A program made the translations under genes and the position numbers. From Balneola sp. (GTDB lineage Bacteria; Bacteroidota; Rhodothermia; Balneolales; Balneolaceae), in assembly GCA_017643645.1 (NCBI GenBank), contig JAEPNB010000003.1, positions 62,001-126,000 on the forward strand: a stretch of 64,000 bases of DNA. Reading direction: 5' to 3'. The notes under the pieces were generated by a model. It did not search any database. It was given only the letters and a program-made list of their open reading frames with translations, and had not been told where the DNA came from. The first letter of the stretch is position 1. Every line of letters starts with the position of its first letter. Positions 18,512 to 28,235 of the stretch are shown here, piece after piece.

Positions 18512-20250
18512 TCCAATCTTATTTCAGAAACTCCGGCTCCACTTGGTACCATAGGGAATACATTGTTTTCTTTTCCGACCATTACTTCCAGAAAATAGGC
18601 TCCGTCAAAATTCAAAAACTCTTCGATAGATTTTTCCAGTTTATCCCTTTCCGTTACTTTTTTGGTAGGGATATAGTAGCCCTTTACAATAGTTTGAAAA
18701 TCAGGGTTTATCATTTCAGTAGATGAATACCTTTTCTCAAAAAAGAGCTGTTGCCATTGCCTTACCATTCCCAGAAACTCGTTATTAAGCAGTAGTATTT
18801 TTACTTTTGCTTTGGTTTGGTAGATAGTAGCCAGTTCCTGAATGGTCATTTGAAAACCTCCATCACCAATTACAGCAATAACAGTTCTATCAGGGGCTCC
18901 AAGTTTAGCTCCTAAAGCAGCAGGCAACCCAAAACCCATTGTCCCCAAACCTCCTGATGTGATATTACTTTTAGATTTTGAGAATTTAGAATATCTGCAA
19001 GCCACCATCTGATGTTGACCTACATCGGAAACAATAATTGCATCACCTTGTGTATGCTTATTAATAATATTGATGACTTCACCCATAGAAAGAGTTTCAG
19101 AATCGGGGTTTAGCTCTTTGTCTATTACTTTCTCCCGTTCTATTTTTGCGCAATCGATAAACCTCTGAAGCCATTTTTCGTGGCTATTTAGCTTCACTAG
19201 TTTAAGTAAGTGCGAAATAGTTTCTTTGGCATCACCCAATACAGGGATATCTGCTTTAACATTTTTATTTATCTCAGCAGGATCGATTTCCAGATGAATA
19301 ACTTTAGCTTGTTTAGCGTATTTACTCAGGTTTCCGGTCACCCGGTCATCAAACCTCATTCCGATAGCAATAAGGATATCGCATTCGTTTGTAAGTAGAT
19401 TAGGCCCGTAATTACCATGCATACCTAACATTCCGACATTTAGGGGGTGGTCAGTATCCAGTGCTGATAATCCGAGAATAGTCCACGCAGAAGGAATCCC
19501 TGTTTTTTCTACGAGATTTTTAAACTCTTTCTCTGCGTTTGCAAGGATAACACCCTGTCCAAATAAAATAAGGGGACGTTTTGCATTATTGATGGCTGAA
19601 GCCGCTTTCTCAATGCTGGAAAGATCTATTTCAGGTTTGGGTACATAACTGCGGATTTTCTTGAAACAGGTGTAGCTATAGTCAAATTTCTGAAATTGAG
19701 CGTCTTTGGTAATATCAATTAAAACAGGACCAGGTCTTCCGGAACGGGCAATATAAAATGCTTTAGCAAGTACTTCCGGAATTTCATTTGCATCCGTTAT
19801 TTGATAATTCCATTTAGTAACCGGCATTGAAATCCCAATTACATCCGTTTCTTGAAATGCATCACTACCTAAGAGTGAAGAAGGAACCTGACCCGTTATA
19901 CAAACAAGGGGAGTGGAATCAATTTGGGCATCAGCCAGACCTGTAATCAAATTCGTAGCACCGGGTCCGGATGTTGCTAAACAAACTCCAGGTTTTGTAG
20001 TTACTCGTGCAAAGCCCTGAGCTGCATGAATAGCTCCTTGTTCATGTCGTGCTAAAACGTGTTGTATACGATCTTGTTCATCATAAAGAGCATCGTATAT
20101 AGGCATTATTGCCCCACCCGGATAACCAAAAGCGACTTCTACCTGTTCTTCAATTAAAATTTTTACTACAGCTTCTGCACCATTGATAAACTCAGTATTA
20201 ATTTTTTTGTTCTGTTTAGTAACTATTTGTGATTCCATAATTTTCATCAA
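18508..20250 (-). CDS. ilvB: Acetolactate synthase large (catalytic) subunit
   Basis: A 580-residue thiamine-diphosphate enzyme condensing pyruvate with pyruvate or 2-oxobutanoate. It shows the catalytic glutamate region (ARHEQGAIHAAQGFARVT), the FAD/quinone-like middle domain, and the ThDP/Mg motif VIGDGGFQMTIQELATI with ILLLNN. Starts at 20250, 20247 or 20238 are possible (MMKIMES). It is 11 bases after ilvD and overlaps ilvN by four bases. Confidence 0.96.
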   Translation of the reverse strand: MMKIMESQIVTKQNKKINTEFINGAEAVVKILIEEQVEVAFGYPGGAIMPIYDALYDEQDRIQHVLARHEQGAIHAAQGFARVTTKPGVCLATSGPGATNLITGLADAQIDSTPLVCITGQVPSSLLGSDAFQETDVIGISMPVTKWNYQITDANEIPEVLAKAFYIARSGRPGPVLIDITKDAQFQKFDYSYTCFKKIRSYVPKPEIDLSSIEKAASAINNAKRPLILFGQGVILANAEKEFKNLVEKTGIPSAWTILGLSALDTDHPLNVGMLGMHGNYGPNLLTNECDILIAIGMRFDDRVTGNLSKYAKQAKVIHLEIDPAEINKNVKADIPVLGDAKETISHLLKLVKLNSHEKWLQRFIDCAKIEREKVIDKELNPDSETLSMGEVINIINKHTQGDAIIVSDVGQHQMVACRYSKFSKSKSNITSGGLGTMGFGLPAALGAKLGAPDRTVIAVIGDGGFQMTIQELATIYQTKAKVKILLLNNEFLGMVRQWQQLFFEKRYSSTEMINPDFQTIVKGYYIPTKKVTERDKLEKSIEEFLNFDGAYFLEVMVGKENNVFPMVPSGAGVSEIRLE

Positions 20251-20261
20251 TGTTTGAGAAA

Positions 20262-21941
20262 TTAAAATTCATCGGTTACACACCCTTGTGAGGCAGAAGC
20301 AACAGTGCGAGCATACTTATAAAGCTGTCCGCTTTTTTCTTTCATTGGAGGTGCTGTCCACTTAGCCTTTCGGGCTTTCAGTTCTTCTTCAGTTAAATGA
20401 ACATCAATGGTGTTTTTGACAGCGTTAATACTGATTATATCACCATCTTTAACCAAAGCTATGACTCCTCCTGTTTGGGCTTCCGGAGTAATATGACCAA
20501 CTACAAATCCATGAGAGCCACCTGAGAATCTTCCATCTGTTATCAAAGCAACTTCTTTACCTAGTCCGGCTCCCATTATAGCTGAAGTTGGCTTTAGCAT
20601 TTCGGGCATTCCAGGACCACCCTTGGGTCCTACATATCTTATCACAACAACGTCTCCCTTTTGAACAAGTCCATCCCGAATTCCTTCATTTGCTTCTTCT
20701 TCACTGTTAAACACTCTTGCTGCCCCTTCAAATATTAGACCTTCTTTTCCTGTGATCTTTGCTACAGAACCTTCACTGGCAAGGTTTCCGAATAAGATCT
20801 GAATGTGTCCATTTTCCTTTATCGGATCTTCAATTGGCTTGATGATTTTTTGATCATTTGATAGAGGAGCGACTTCAGAAAGATTTTCGGATAAAGTTTT
20901 TCCGGTCACTGTCAAGCAATCACCATGAAGCATATTCTTATCCAGCATATACTTCATTACTGCAGGAACACCACCAATTTCATGAAGGTCTTCCATTACA
21001 TAAGAACCGCTTGGCTTTAGATCAGCAAGAAATGGAGTTTCATCACTGATTCTTTGAAAGTCAGAAATCGTAAAATCTAATTGAGCAGCTTTCGCAATAG
21101 CCAGTAAGTGCAAAACGGCATTTGTAGAACCTCCTAATACGGTTACAACTCGAAACGCATTCTCTAACGACTTTTTTGAAATTATATCCAGAGGTTTTAT
21201 ATCATTTTCAATGAGGTTTTTTAAATGATATCCCGCTTCTTCGCATTCAATAACCTTGCCACTATTTGTAGCAGGAATCGAAGAGTTGTAGGGAAGAGCC
21301 AAGCCAAGTGCTTCAATAGCAGATGACATGGTGTTGGCAGTATACATCCCACCACAAGCTCCGGCTCCGGGACAAGCATTTTTGATTATTTTTTTAAAAT
21401 CATTTTCATCGATTTTACCGGCTACTTTTTGTCCCCAAGCCTCAAATGCAGATACAACATCCAATTTTTTCCCATTGTGATGTCCGGCCGCAATAGTACC
21501 TCCATACAACATTATTGAAGGTCTGTTAACTCTAAGCATTGCCATTACAGCACCCGGCATATTTTTATCACAACCTACAATTGCTATAAATCCATCGTAG
21601 CTCATACCTTTGATTACAGATTCCATGGAGTCAGCAATCAGGTCACGAGAGGGTAAAGAATAACGCATTCCGGGAGTTCCCATAGAAATACCATCGCTGA
21701 TACCAATAGTATTAAAGATCAAAGGCGTGAGATCTGCTTTTTGAGCTCCTCTTTTTACATGGACAGCCAGATCATTTAGGTGCATATTGCAAGGATTTCC
21801 CTCATAACCCGTACTGGCGATTCCGATCATTGGCTTATTCAGGTCTTCATCATTTAAACCGATCGCATGTAACATTGCTTGAGCAGCAGGTTGTGAACCA
21901 TCTTGAGTAATCAGTTTACTAAACTTATTTAATTCAGCCAT
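20262..21941 (-). CDS. ilvD: Dihydroxy-acid dehydratase
   Basis: A 559-residue Fe-S dehydratase of valine/isoleucine synthesis. Cluster-ligand regions are [22 protein letters not shown] and [19 protein letters not shown]; later motifs include [15 protein letters not shown] and [20 protein letters not shown]. The pattern fits the [2Fe-2S]-type IlvD. It is the first structural gene of the ilvD-B-N-C-A-thrA-B-C operon, 73 bases after the leader-peptide stop and 16 bases past the attenuator U-tract. Confidence 0.96.
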   Translation of the reverse strand: MAELNKFSKLITQDGSQPAAQAMLHAIGLNDEDLNKPMIGIASTGYEGNPCNMHLNDLAVHVKRGAQKADLTPLIFNTIGISDGISMGTPGMRYSLPSRDLIADSMESVIKGMSYDGFIAIVGCDKNMPGAVMAMLRVNRPSIMLYGGTIAAGHHNGKKLDVVSAFEAWGQKVAGKIDENDFKKIIKNACPGAGACGGMYTANTMSSAIEALGLALPYNSSIPATNSGKVIECEEAGYHLKNLIENDIKPLDIISKKSLENAFRVVTVLGGSTNAVLHLLAIAKAAQLDFTISDFQRISDETPFLADLKPSGSYVMEDLHEIGGVPAVMKYMLDKNMLHGDCLTVTGKTLSENLSEVAPLSNDQKIIKPIEDPIKENGHIQILFGNLASEGSVAKITGKEGLIFEGAARVFNSEEEANEGIRDGLVQKGDVVVIRYVGPKGGPGMPEMLKPTSAIMGAGLGKEVALITDGRFSGGSHGFVVGHITPEAQTGGVIALVKDGDIISINAVKNTIDVHLTEEELKARKAKWTAPPMKEKSGQLYKYARTVASASQGCVTDEF

Positions 21942-21957
21942 TCTATAGATTAAGTGT

Positions 21958-21988
21958 AAAAAAAAAGCCTTCCGGATTAGGGAAGGCT
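21958..21988 (-). terminator. Attenuator terminator of the ilv-thr operon
   Basis: On the minus strand a perfect eight-base-pair stem (AGCCTTCC at 21988-21981 with GGAAGGCT at 21973-21966) and a seven-base loop are followed by eight to nine U residues. It is a strong intrinsic terminator placed before, not after, the operon: 16 bases upstream of the ilvD ATG and 26 bases after the leader-peptide stop. An alternative pairing between GGGGAAG (22024-22018, end of the leader ORF) and CTTCCCT (21985-21979, terminator 5' arm) would disrupt it and serve as antiterminator. Confidence 0.88.
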
Positions 21989-22014
21989 GTTTTGTAGAGT
22001 ATTAAGATCACACA

Positions 22015-22083
22015 TTACTTCCCCGGTCGGTATTTGGTACCAATGACATTAATAATGACCGTGATAATAGTGCGTGTAATCAT
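22015..22083 (-). CDS. ilvL: Leader peptide of the ilv-thr operon (transcription attenuation)
   Basis: A 22-codon ORF with ATG at 22083 and TAA at 22015-22017. It begins MITRTIITVIINVIGT and ends KYRPGK. Twelve of its first sixteen codons are Ile (six), Thr (four) or Val (two); there is no Leu codon. These are precisely the end products of the downstream ilvDBNCA-thrABC genes. A possible protector pairing, CGGTC (22061-22057, codons 8-9) with GACCG (22028-22024), would hide the base next to the antiterminator segment. A ribosome stalled at the Ile/Thr/Val codons would release that segment and prevent termination at 21988-21958. The pattern resembles enteric ilvL and thrL leaders. Inference from sequence only, but with several independent agreements. 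Confidence 0.87.
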   Translation of the reverse strand: MITRTIITVIINVIGTKYRPGK

Positions 22084-22193
22084 TCTTGAATTAGTTTTGT
22101 TGGAGCAAAGAAATGTCTAATTCATTTAAATTTCAAACAACAGGTACTCAAATATTATGCTTAAGTGGGATATCCAAACTTTGTGAATGTAAG

Positions 22194-23732
22194 CTATCTG
22201 GATCTGAATTTACCTTTAATGATCTCCTGAACTGATTTTTCATAAATTTTAGATTCCAACCATGATACGATGTCCAAATATAAAAATGGCCTTTTTTGGT
22301 ATGGCATTTTATTGATTTCAAGAAGCCTGTTGCGCAAATTAAGAAAAGCTTCTTTAGTCTGATCTTGTTTAAGGTTTCCTAAATTCTGTATAAAGTTCAA
22401 TATTTCTTGTTGAACAAGATTCAGATCATTCATTTTTCGTAGAAACCGATATACAGAACGAATCTGATAATCCACCAAAGTTTGATTCCCCATTTCAAAA
22501 TGTGCAATCAGATTCAATATTCTAGCAAAGCAATGAATGTCTTCCCTTAATCTTGAATCCGGATAATTGATGATCTTATTGAGGAAGTGAATGGATTGTT
22601 CATTATTCCCTGCTCCAAAATAAAGACAAGCGATTTTGTAGTAAAAGATGAGAATCCTGTGTGGGTCTACCTGGTCTGCGAACTTATCCAATTTTTTAAG
22701 TAGTTCCGGAACTAACTGTACACCTTCTGTAAAACTACCATCAATAAAATGGACATTTATTTTGGATGTATAAGAATAAATAAAACCTACGGTTTCTAAA
22801 TTCTCGTCTATACGGCTTGGTGGATTGGCGAGGAATTCATCCAGTTTTTCAATTTCCCGAGAGTGCTTTTCTGCGTGTCCAAGCACAAAAAGAGCTTCTA
22901 ACAACACATGCATTCCTTTTAAATACCAGATAGGTTCTAATGCCAGCATTTCAGGATTTTTTCTGAATAACTCAACCCATTTGGTAGCATGCCTGTACTG
23001 AAGCAGAAAATCCTGTACGATCAAACTATACCATGCATGAGATACATTTAAATAATGTTTTCCAAAGAAATCCAGCTCTGAAACATTTATACTATTAATT
23101 GATTCAGAGAAAAAAGAGGATATATTTTCAAAATCTTCTTTATTGCGAACATGTCCTGCTTTGATATAAATACCATATAATCTCAGCGCGAGATTGCTCA
23201 AAGCCGTGTATTCTGTCATTGAGTTCAGCGTTACTCGTGTTTCCCCAATAAGTTCATCAGCTCTGTTTTTGAGACTCCTTGTTATATATTGTGATTCGAT
23301 AATCTTTTCAAAGACCAAAACTTCGTAGCGTAAAGTAGCTCGATAATGTTGAGTTGCTACTTCTTTTGTTTTTTCAAGGATCTTTAAGCTCTGTTGATAA
23401 AGTCCTTTGTTATATAAAATTCGTGCATAATCAAGCTGTTCACGAAGTTGTATATCAATATTATGATTTATGTTGATCAACCTTAAGCTGGTTAGTATTT
23501 GCTTATAAAGGTGTGCTTTAAGATTCGAAAGTTGTCTCTTATGAATTCCATTAACTTTTTTAATAATGGCAGTTTCATCATAAGAAGAGGCTTTATCAAG
23601 AGCATCAAATAGCTTAATAAATTTGGCGCTTTCATTACCCGAGCGAGTAGCGTAGATCTTAAAACCTCTTTTTTCAGCTTTAGTAAGCGACTTTATTAGT
23701 TGATAAAGGTGATCATTTGGTTGGTTAGCCAT
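22194..23732 (-). CDS. Helical-repeat (TPR-like) protein of unknown function
   Basis: The 512-residue protein has no signal peptide and is almost entirely predicted helical, with TPR-like spacing (for example YNKGLYQQSLKILEKTKEVA near residue 110). The N-terminus DHLYQLIKSLTKAEKRGFKIYATR is a short basic segment typical of a Bacteroidota-restricted family of hypothetical proteins. No catalytic motif was recognised. It lies upstream of the ilv leader in the same direction but is separated by 110 bases, and it diverges from leuA; any role in amino-acid regulation is speculation. Confidence 0.6.
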   Translation of the reverse strand: MANQPNDHLYQLIKSLTKAEKRGFKIYATRSGNESAKFIKLFDALDKASSYDETAIIKKVNGIHKRQLSNLKAHLYKQILTSLRLININHNIDIQLREQLDYARILYNKGLYQQSLKILEKTKEVATQHYRATLRYEVLVFEKIIESQYITRSLKNRADELIGETRVTLNSMTEYTALSNLALRLYGIYIKAGHVRNKEDFENISSFFSESINSINVSELDFFGKHYLNVSHAWYSLIVQDFLLQYRHATKWVELFRKNPEMLALEPIWYLKGMHVLLEALFVLGHAEKHSREIEKLDEFLANPPSRIDENLETVGFIYSYTSKINVHFIDGSFTEGVQLVPELLKKLDKFADQVDPHRILIFYYKIACLYFGAGNNEQSIHFLNKIINYPDSRLREDIHCFARILNLIAHFEMGNQTLVDYQIRSVYRFLRKMNDLNLVQQEILNFIQNLGNLKQDQTKEAFLNLRNRLLEINKMPYQKRPFLYLDIVSWLESKIYEKSVQEIIKGKFRSR

Positions 23733-23930
23733 TGTAAAAAAGCAAATCTAAAATAATAATTAAGTACTTGTTAAAATTAATTTTAATTATATCAAATATT
23801 CTCTTGGGTGTCGTAATTAATCATAAATCTTGTTTTTTAAGAATACAAGGAGAAGGTAATTTCTGCGAATAAATAAACCATCAGCGACAACGCTTTAGAA
23901 TATTTAGTTAAGTTAGAAATCCCAAGTTTA

Positions 23931-25097
23931 ATGCCAAATAAGCGAATACAAATTTTTGATACCACACTAAGAGACGGTGAACAAGTACCGGGATGTCAAC
24001 TAAATACAAAAGAAAAAATTGAAATCGCTTTAGCTCTGGAAGCCCTTGGCGTTGATGTAATGGAAGTTGGATTTCCTGTATCCAGCCCCGGAGATTTTAA
24101 ATCTGTTCAGGAAATATCAAAGATCATTAAGAATACAAAGATATGTGCATTATCAAGAGCTGTTAAAAATGATATCAAAGTAGCCGCTGAAGCAATTGAA
24201 GGCTCAAAAAATAGCAGGATTCATACCGGTATCGGAACTTCAGATAGTCACGTGTTTGATAAACTCAGAACTACAAGAGAAAAAGTAGTAGAGAGGGGAG
24301 TGGATGCTGTAAAATACGCAAAGACCTTCGTTGACGATGTAGAATTCTATGCTGAAGATGCGGGCAGAACTGAAAACGAATTCCTGGCTACCATTTTGGA
24401 AGCAGTTATTGAAGCCGGAGCTACAGTTTTGAACATTCCTGATACCACCGGGTATTGTATGCCGTGGGTGTATGGTGAAAAAATTAAATATCTGTATGAG
24501 AATGTAAAAGGTATTCAAAATGTGACTATTTCTACTCACTGTCACAATGATCTTGGCTTGGCAACAGCGAATTCTATATCAGGGGTAGTTAACGGAGCTA
24601 CTCAGGTAGAGTGTACAATGAACGGTATTGGAGAGCGAGCCGGTAATGCTTCATTAGAAGAAGTTGTAATGATACTCAGACAACAAAAGGAATTAAAATT
24701 TGATACAGGTATCAATACAAGATGTTTAAAATCTGTAAGTGAATTAGTATCAGAAAAGATGAAAATGCCGGTTCAACCGAATAAAGCAATTGTTGGGTCT
24801 AACGCCTTTGCACACTCATCAGGAATTCATCAGGATGGAGTTATTAAGAGTAGAGAAACCTACGAAATTATTGATCCTTTGGAAGTAGGTGTTAGCGAAT
24901 CTTCCATTGTGCTTACAGCCCGAAGTGGCAGGGCGGCTCTTAAATTTCGTGGGCAACGATTGGGTTTTGAATTAAGTAAGAATGAGCTGGAAGAACATTA
25001 CAAACAGTTTTTGTCTATTGCAGATACAAAAAAAGTAGTAACTGATAAGGATCTGATACAGTTATTCTCACAAACTTCTGATTCTCTAACAGCTTAA
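23931..25097 (+). CDS. leuA: 2-isopropylmalate synthase, short form without regulatory domain
   Basis: A 388-residue enzyme condensing 2-oxoisovalerate and acetyl-CoA. It has the HMGL-like signature [17 protein letters not shown], the metal-binding [29 protein letters not shown], and the C-terminal [18 protein letters not shown]. It ends about 120 residues before the usual length of about 510: the LeuA dimer/allosteric domain that binds leucine is absent, so leucine inhibition through that domain is not expected. A homocitrate or citramalate role is less likely because leuC, leuD and leuB follow directly. The 198-base upstream gap was read for a Leu-rich leader peptide and attenuator; none was found. 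Confidence 0.93.
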   Translation: MPNKRIQIFDTTLRDGEQVPGCQLNTKEKIEIALALEALGVDVMEVGFPVSSPGDFKSVQEISKIIKNTKICALSRAVKNDIKVAAEAIEGSKNSRIHTGIGTSDSHVFDKLRTTREKVVERGVDAVKYAKTFVDDVEFYAEDAGRTENEFLATILEAVIEAGATVLNIPDTTGYCMPWVYGEKIKYLYENVKGIQNVTISTHCHNDLGLATANSISGVVNGATQVECTMNGIGERAGNASLEEVVMILRQQKELKFDTGINTRCLKSVSELVSEKMKMPVQPNKAIVGSNAFAHSSGIHQDGVIKSRETYEIIDPLEVGVSESSIVLTARSGRAALKFRGQRLGFELSKNELEEHYKQFLSIADTKKVVTDKDLIQLFSQTSDSLTA

Positions 25098-25106
25098 GAA
25101 TATATA

Positions 25107-26504
25107 ATGGGCAAAACACTTTTTGAGAAAGTTTGGGATAGTCATATAGTTGATTCTGTAGAAAATGGGCAGGAAATACTATACATAGATCGGCATTTTA
25201 TCCATGAAGTAACCAGCCCACAGGCATTTGAAGGGATAAGAAGAAGGGGGGCCGGGCTATACAGAAAAAATAAAATTGTAGCGACCGCCGATCACAACGT
25301 GCCTACGAAAGACCAACATCTCCCAATTAAAGATGTTCTCTCTAAACTTCAGGTTGATACGCTTATCCAAAATTGTAAAGAATTCGGCATTGATCTGTAT
25401 GGGTTAGGGCATCCTTATCAGGGAATTGTACATGTTATAGGTCCCGAATTGGGAATTACAAAACCGGGTATGACTATAGTTTGTGGTGACAGCCATACAT
25501 CTACTCATGGAGCTTTTGGGACAATTGCTTTTGGAATTGGGACTTCTCAGGTGGAACAAGTTATGGCAACTCAATGTTTATTGTTAGAGCGACCCAAAAC
25601 AATGCGCATAACTATTAATGGAGAACTTCAAAGGGGCGTTTCTTCAAAAGATATTATTCTGTATATCATTTCAAAGTTAAGTACAGCAGGTGGTACCGGA
25701 TACTTTGTGGAGTATGCCGGATCTGCGATCACTTCTTTATCCATGGAAGGCAGAATGACCATTTGCAACATGAGTATTGAAATGGGTGCGAGAGGTGGAA
25801 TGATAGCTCCTGATGAAACTACTTACGAATATATCAGAGGAAGAGAGTTTGCACCTGTTGGCTTTGCGCTGGATGAAGCTATCAATTACTGGAAAACTTT
25901 GTATTCAGATGAAGACGCATATTTTGATAAAGAGTACACGTTTGAAGCTGAAAGTATTCCACCTATGATCACATATGGAACCAATCCCGGAATGGGTATT
26001 GGTATTGACGAGGCTATCCCTGATAATGATTCTGACTCTTTTAAAAAGTCATTGAAATATATGAATCTGGAGGCCGGTTCTTCATTGTTAAACAAAAAAA
26101 TCGATCATGTATTTATCGGGAGTTGCACCAACAGCAGAATTGAAGACCTGCGAATTGTTGCTGAATATGTAGCAGGGAAACAAAAAGCAGATCATGTAAA
26201 AGCTATGATCGTCCCGGGATCCAAACAGGTTGAGAAACAAGCACGTGAAGAAGGAATACATCAGGTGCTGGCAGATGCCGGTTTTGAACTTCGTGAGCCG
26301 GGATGTTCAGCTTGTTTAGGCATGAATGAAGATAAAATACCTGATGGTGAATATTGTGTTTCAACATCAAACAGAAATTTTGAAGGCAGACAAGGTCCCG
26401 GAGCAAGAACAATGTTGGTAAGCCCTTTAACAGCTGCAATAATAGCTATCGAAGGTAAAATCGTAGACACTAGAAATTTTGTAAATAAGGTTGCAACGGT
26501 ATAA
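25107..26504 (+). CDS. leuC: 3-isopropylmalate dehydratase large subunit
   Basis: A 465-residue aconitase-family subunit. Cluster ligands sit in [15 protein letters not shown] (about residue 345) and [16 protein letters not shown] (about residues 405-408). Earlier motifs include [36 protein letters not shown] and [17 protein letters not shown]. It starts nine bases after leuA and overlaps leuD by one base. Confidence 0.97.
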   Translation: MGKTLFEKVWDSHIVDSVENGQEILYIDRHFIHEVTSPQAFEGIRRRGAGLYRKNKIVATADHNVPTKDQHLPIKDVLSKLQVDTLIQNCKEFGIDLYGLGHPYQGIVHVIGPELGITKPGMTIVCGDSHTSTHGAFGTIAFGIGTSQVEQVMATQCLLLERPKTMRITINGELQRGVSSKDIILYIISKLSTAGGTGYFVEYAGSAITSLSMEGRMTICNMSIEMGARGGMIAPDETTYEYIRGREFAPVGFALDEAINYWKTLYSDEDAYFDKEYTFEAESIPPMITYGTNPGMGIGIDEAIPDNDSDSFKKSLKYMNLEAGSSLLNKKIDHVFIGSCTNSRIEDLRIVAEYVAGKQKADHVKAMIVPGSKQVEKQAREEGIHQVLADAGFELREPGCSACLGMNEDKIPDGEYCVSTSNRNFEGRQGPGARTMLVSPLTAAIIAIEGKIVDTRNFVNKVATV

Positions 26505-27097
26505 TGGAAAAATTTAAAACTCTTACAAGTACAGTTATACCACTTGCAAACGAAGACATTGACACTGATCAGATCATACCGGCAAGATTCCTGAAATCTA
26601 CTACACGAGAAGGCTTTGGAAAGAACTTATTCAGAGACTGGAGATATGATTCACAAGGTGATCTGAAAGAAGATTTTATTCTAAATAATCCATCTTATTC
26701 CGGGAGTATTTTAGTAGCAGGCAAGAATTTTGGTTGTGGATCAAGTAGGGAACATGCAGCATGGGCTCTTTACGATTTTGGTTTCAGAGCTATAGTATCC
26801 AGTTATTTCGCTGATATTTTTAAAGGCAACGCACTTAACAACGGTCTTTTACCTGTGCAGATAAGTGACGGGTTTTTAGAAACTATTTTTGAATTAGTTA
26901 AACAGGACAAGAATACAACGCTAAAGATTGAATTGATCGATCAACAGATTTCGATTCAAGGAACGAAGCATACAGAGAAATTCAATATCAACGCTTATAA
27001 AAAAACCTGCTTATTAAATGGATATGATGATATAGACTATTTGATAAGTAAGAAAAGTCAGATCGAACAATTTGAACAAACACACAAAGAATTTTGA
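26504..27097 (+). CDS. leuD: 3-isopropylmalate dehydratase small subunit
   Basis: A 197-residue swivel-domain subunit that completes the LeuCD isomerase. Signature motifs: [15 protein letters not shown] near residue 20 and [20 protein letters not shown] near residue 72, which contacts the substrate in this family. Length is normal for the family. Confidence 0.97.
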   Translation: MEKFKTLTSTVIPLANEDIDTDQIIPARFLKSTTREGFGKNLFRDWRYDSQGDLKEDFILNNPSYSGSILVAGKNFGCGSSREHAAWALYDFGFRAIVSSYFADIFKGNALNNGLLPVQISDGFLETIFELVKQDKNTTLKIELIDQQISIQGTKHTEKFNINAYKKTCLLNGYDDIDYLISKKSQIEQFEQTHKEF

Positions 27098-27099
27098 GA

Positions 27100-28215
27100 A
27101 TGAAGAAAAAGATAGCTGTTCTACCCGGTGATGGGATTGGCCCCGAAGTAATTAAACAAGCTAAAAAAGTGCTTGAGGGGGTTGCTTTGAAATTTGATCA
27201 CGAATTCGAATACGAATATGCTCTGGTTGGTGCTGATGCAATTAACAAAACCGGTAGCCCATTACCTGAAAAAACGATCGAAATTTGCAGACAAGCAGAT
27301 GCTGTCCTTTTTGGTGCAATAGGAGATCCTACTTACGATAACAATCCAAAAGCAAAAGTGAGACCTGAACAGGGGCTGTTACAACTAAGAAAGAGCTTAG
27401 GACTTTATGCAAATATTCGTCCGGTTAAACTATTTGATTCATTAGCCGATCGGTCTCCGCTAAAAGAAGAGCGCATAACAGGAACAGATCTGATTGTATA
27501 TCGTGAATTGACCGGTGGAATATATTTTGGAGAAAAGGGAAGAAGTAAAGAAGGAACATCTGCATATGACGTTTGCGAATATAGTGTAAATGAAATTGTG
27601 AGAGTTGCAGTGATGGCTTTTGATGCAGCAATGAGGCGACGAAAGAAATTAACATTGGTTGATAAAGCAAATGTATTGGAGACATCCAGATTGTGGAGAG
27701 AAACAGTTCAGGATTTATCAAAAAACTACCCGGAGGTAGAGGTAGAGTATTTATATGTAGATAATGCTGCTATGCAGATAGTCCAAAGGCCTAATCAATT
27801 CGATGTGATTTTAACTGAGAATATGTTCGGCGATATTATTTCCGATGAAGCAAGTGTGATAACAGGTTCAATAGGTTTGTTGTCTTCCGCTTCGGTTGGT
27901 GATCAAACATCATTATTTGAACCTATACATGGTAGTTATCCTGAAGCTGCAGGCAAGGATATTGCAAACCCCATTGCAACCATATTGTCAGTAGCATTAA
28001 TGCTGGAAAGCTTTGAATTATACCGGGAGGCAAATTCAATCAGAAACGCGGTCGACAGATCTATTGCTCAAGGTCTTGTAACTCCTGACCTGGACCCCAT
28101 TAGTCATGTCACTTGTTCTAAAGCCGGAGATATAATTAGTTTATTGATTGAAGCGGAAGAACCTAAAGAAGTAAATTTCGAAAACATGTTTGAAGGTAGT
28201 TTACCGGTAATTTAA
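27100..28215 (+). CDS. leuB: 3-isopropylmalate dehydrogenase
   Basis: A 371-residue NAD-dependent decarboxylating dehydrogenase. Motifs: IAVLPGDGIGPEVIKQA, RPEQGLLQLRKSLGLYANIRPV, RELTGGIYFGEKG, VDKANVLETSRLWRE and NMFGDIISDEASVITGSIGLLSSA. The ATG at 27100 is preferred over an in-frame TTG at 27094 inside the end of leuD; with it leuB starts two bases after the leuD stop. It ends the leuACDB operon and converges on the gene at 28236; no obvious terminator was seen in the 20-base gap. Confidence 0.96.
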   Translation: MKKKIAVLPGDGIGPEVIKQAKKVLEGVALKFDHEFEYEYALVGADAINKTGSPLPEKTIEICRQADAVLFGAIGDPTYDNNPKAKVRPEQGLLQLRKSLGLYANIRPVKLFDSLADRSPLKEERITGTDLIVYRELTGGIYFGEKGRSKEGTSAYDVCEYSVNEIVRVAVMAFDAAMRRRKKLTLVDKANVLETSRLWRETVQDLSKNYPEVEVEYLYVDNAAMQIVQRPNQFDVILTENMFGDIISDEASVITGSIGLLSSASVGDQTSLFEPIHGSYPEAAGKDIANPIATILSVALMLESFELYREANSIRNAVDRSIAQGLVTPDLDPISHVTCSKAGDIISLLIEAEEPKEVNFENMFEGSLPVI

Positions 28216-28235
28216 ATTCGATAAGTTAAAATAAA

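Noticed and set aside
23733-23930. Search for a leucine attenuator before leuA
   Set aside because: No short ORF with Leu codons and no terminator-like hairpin is present on the plus strand.
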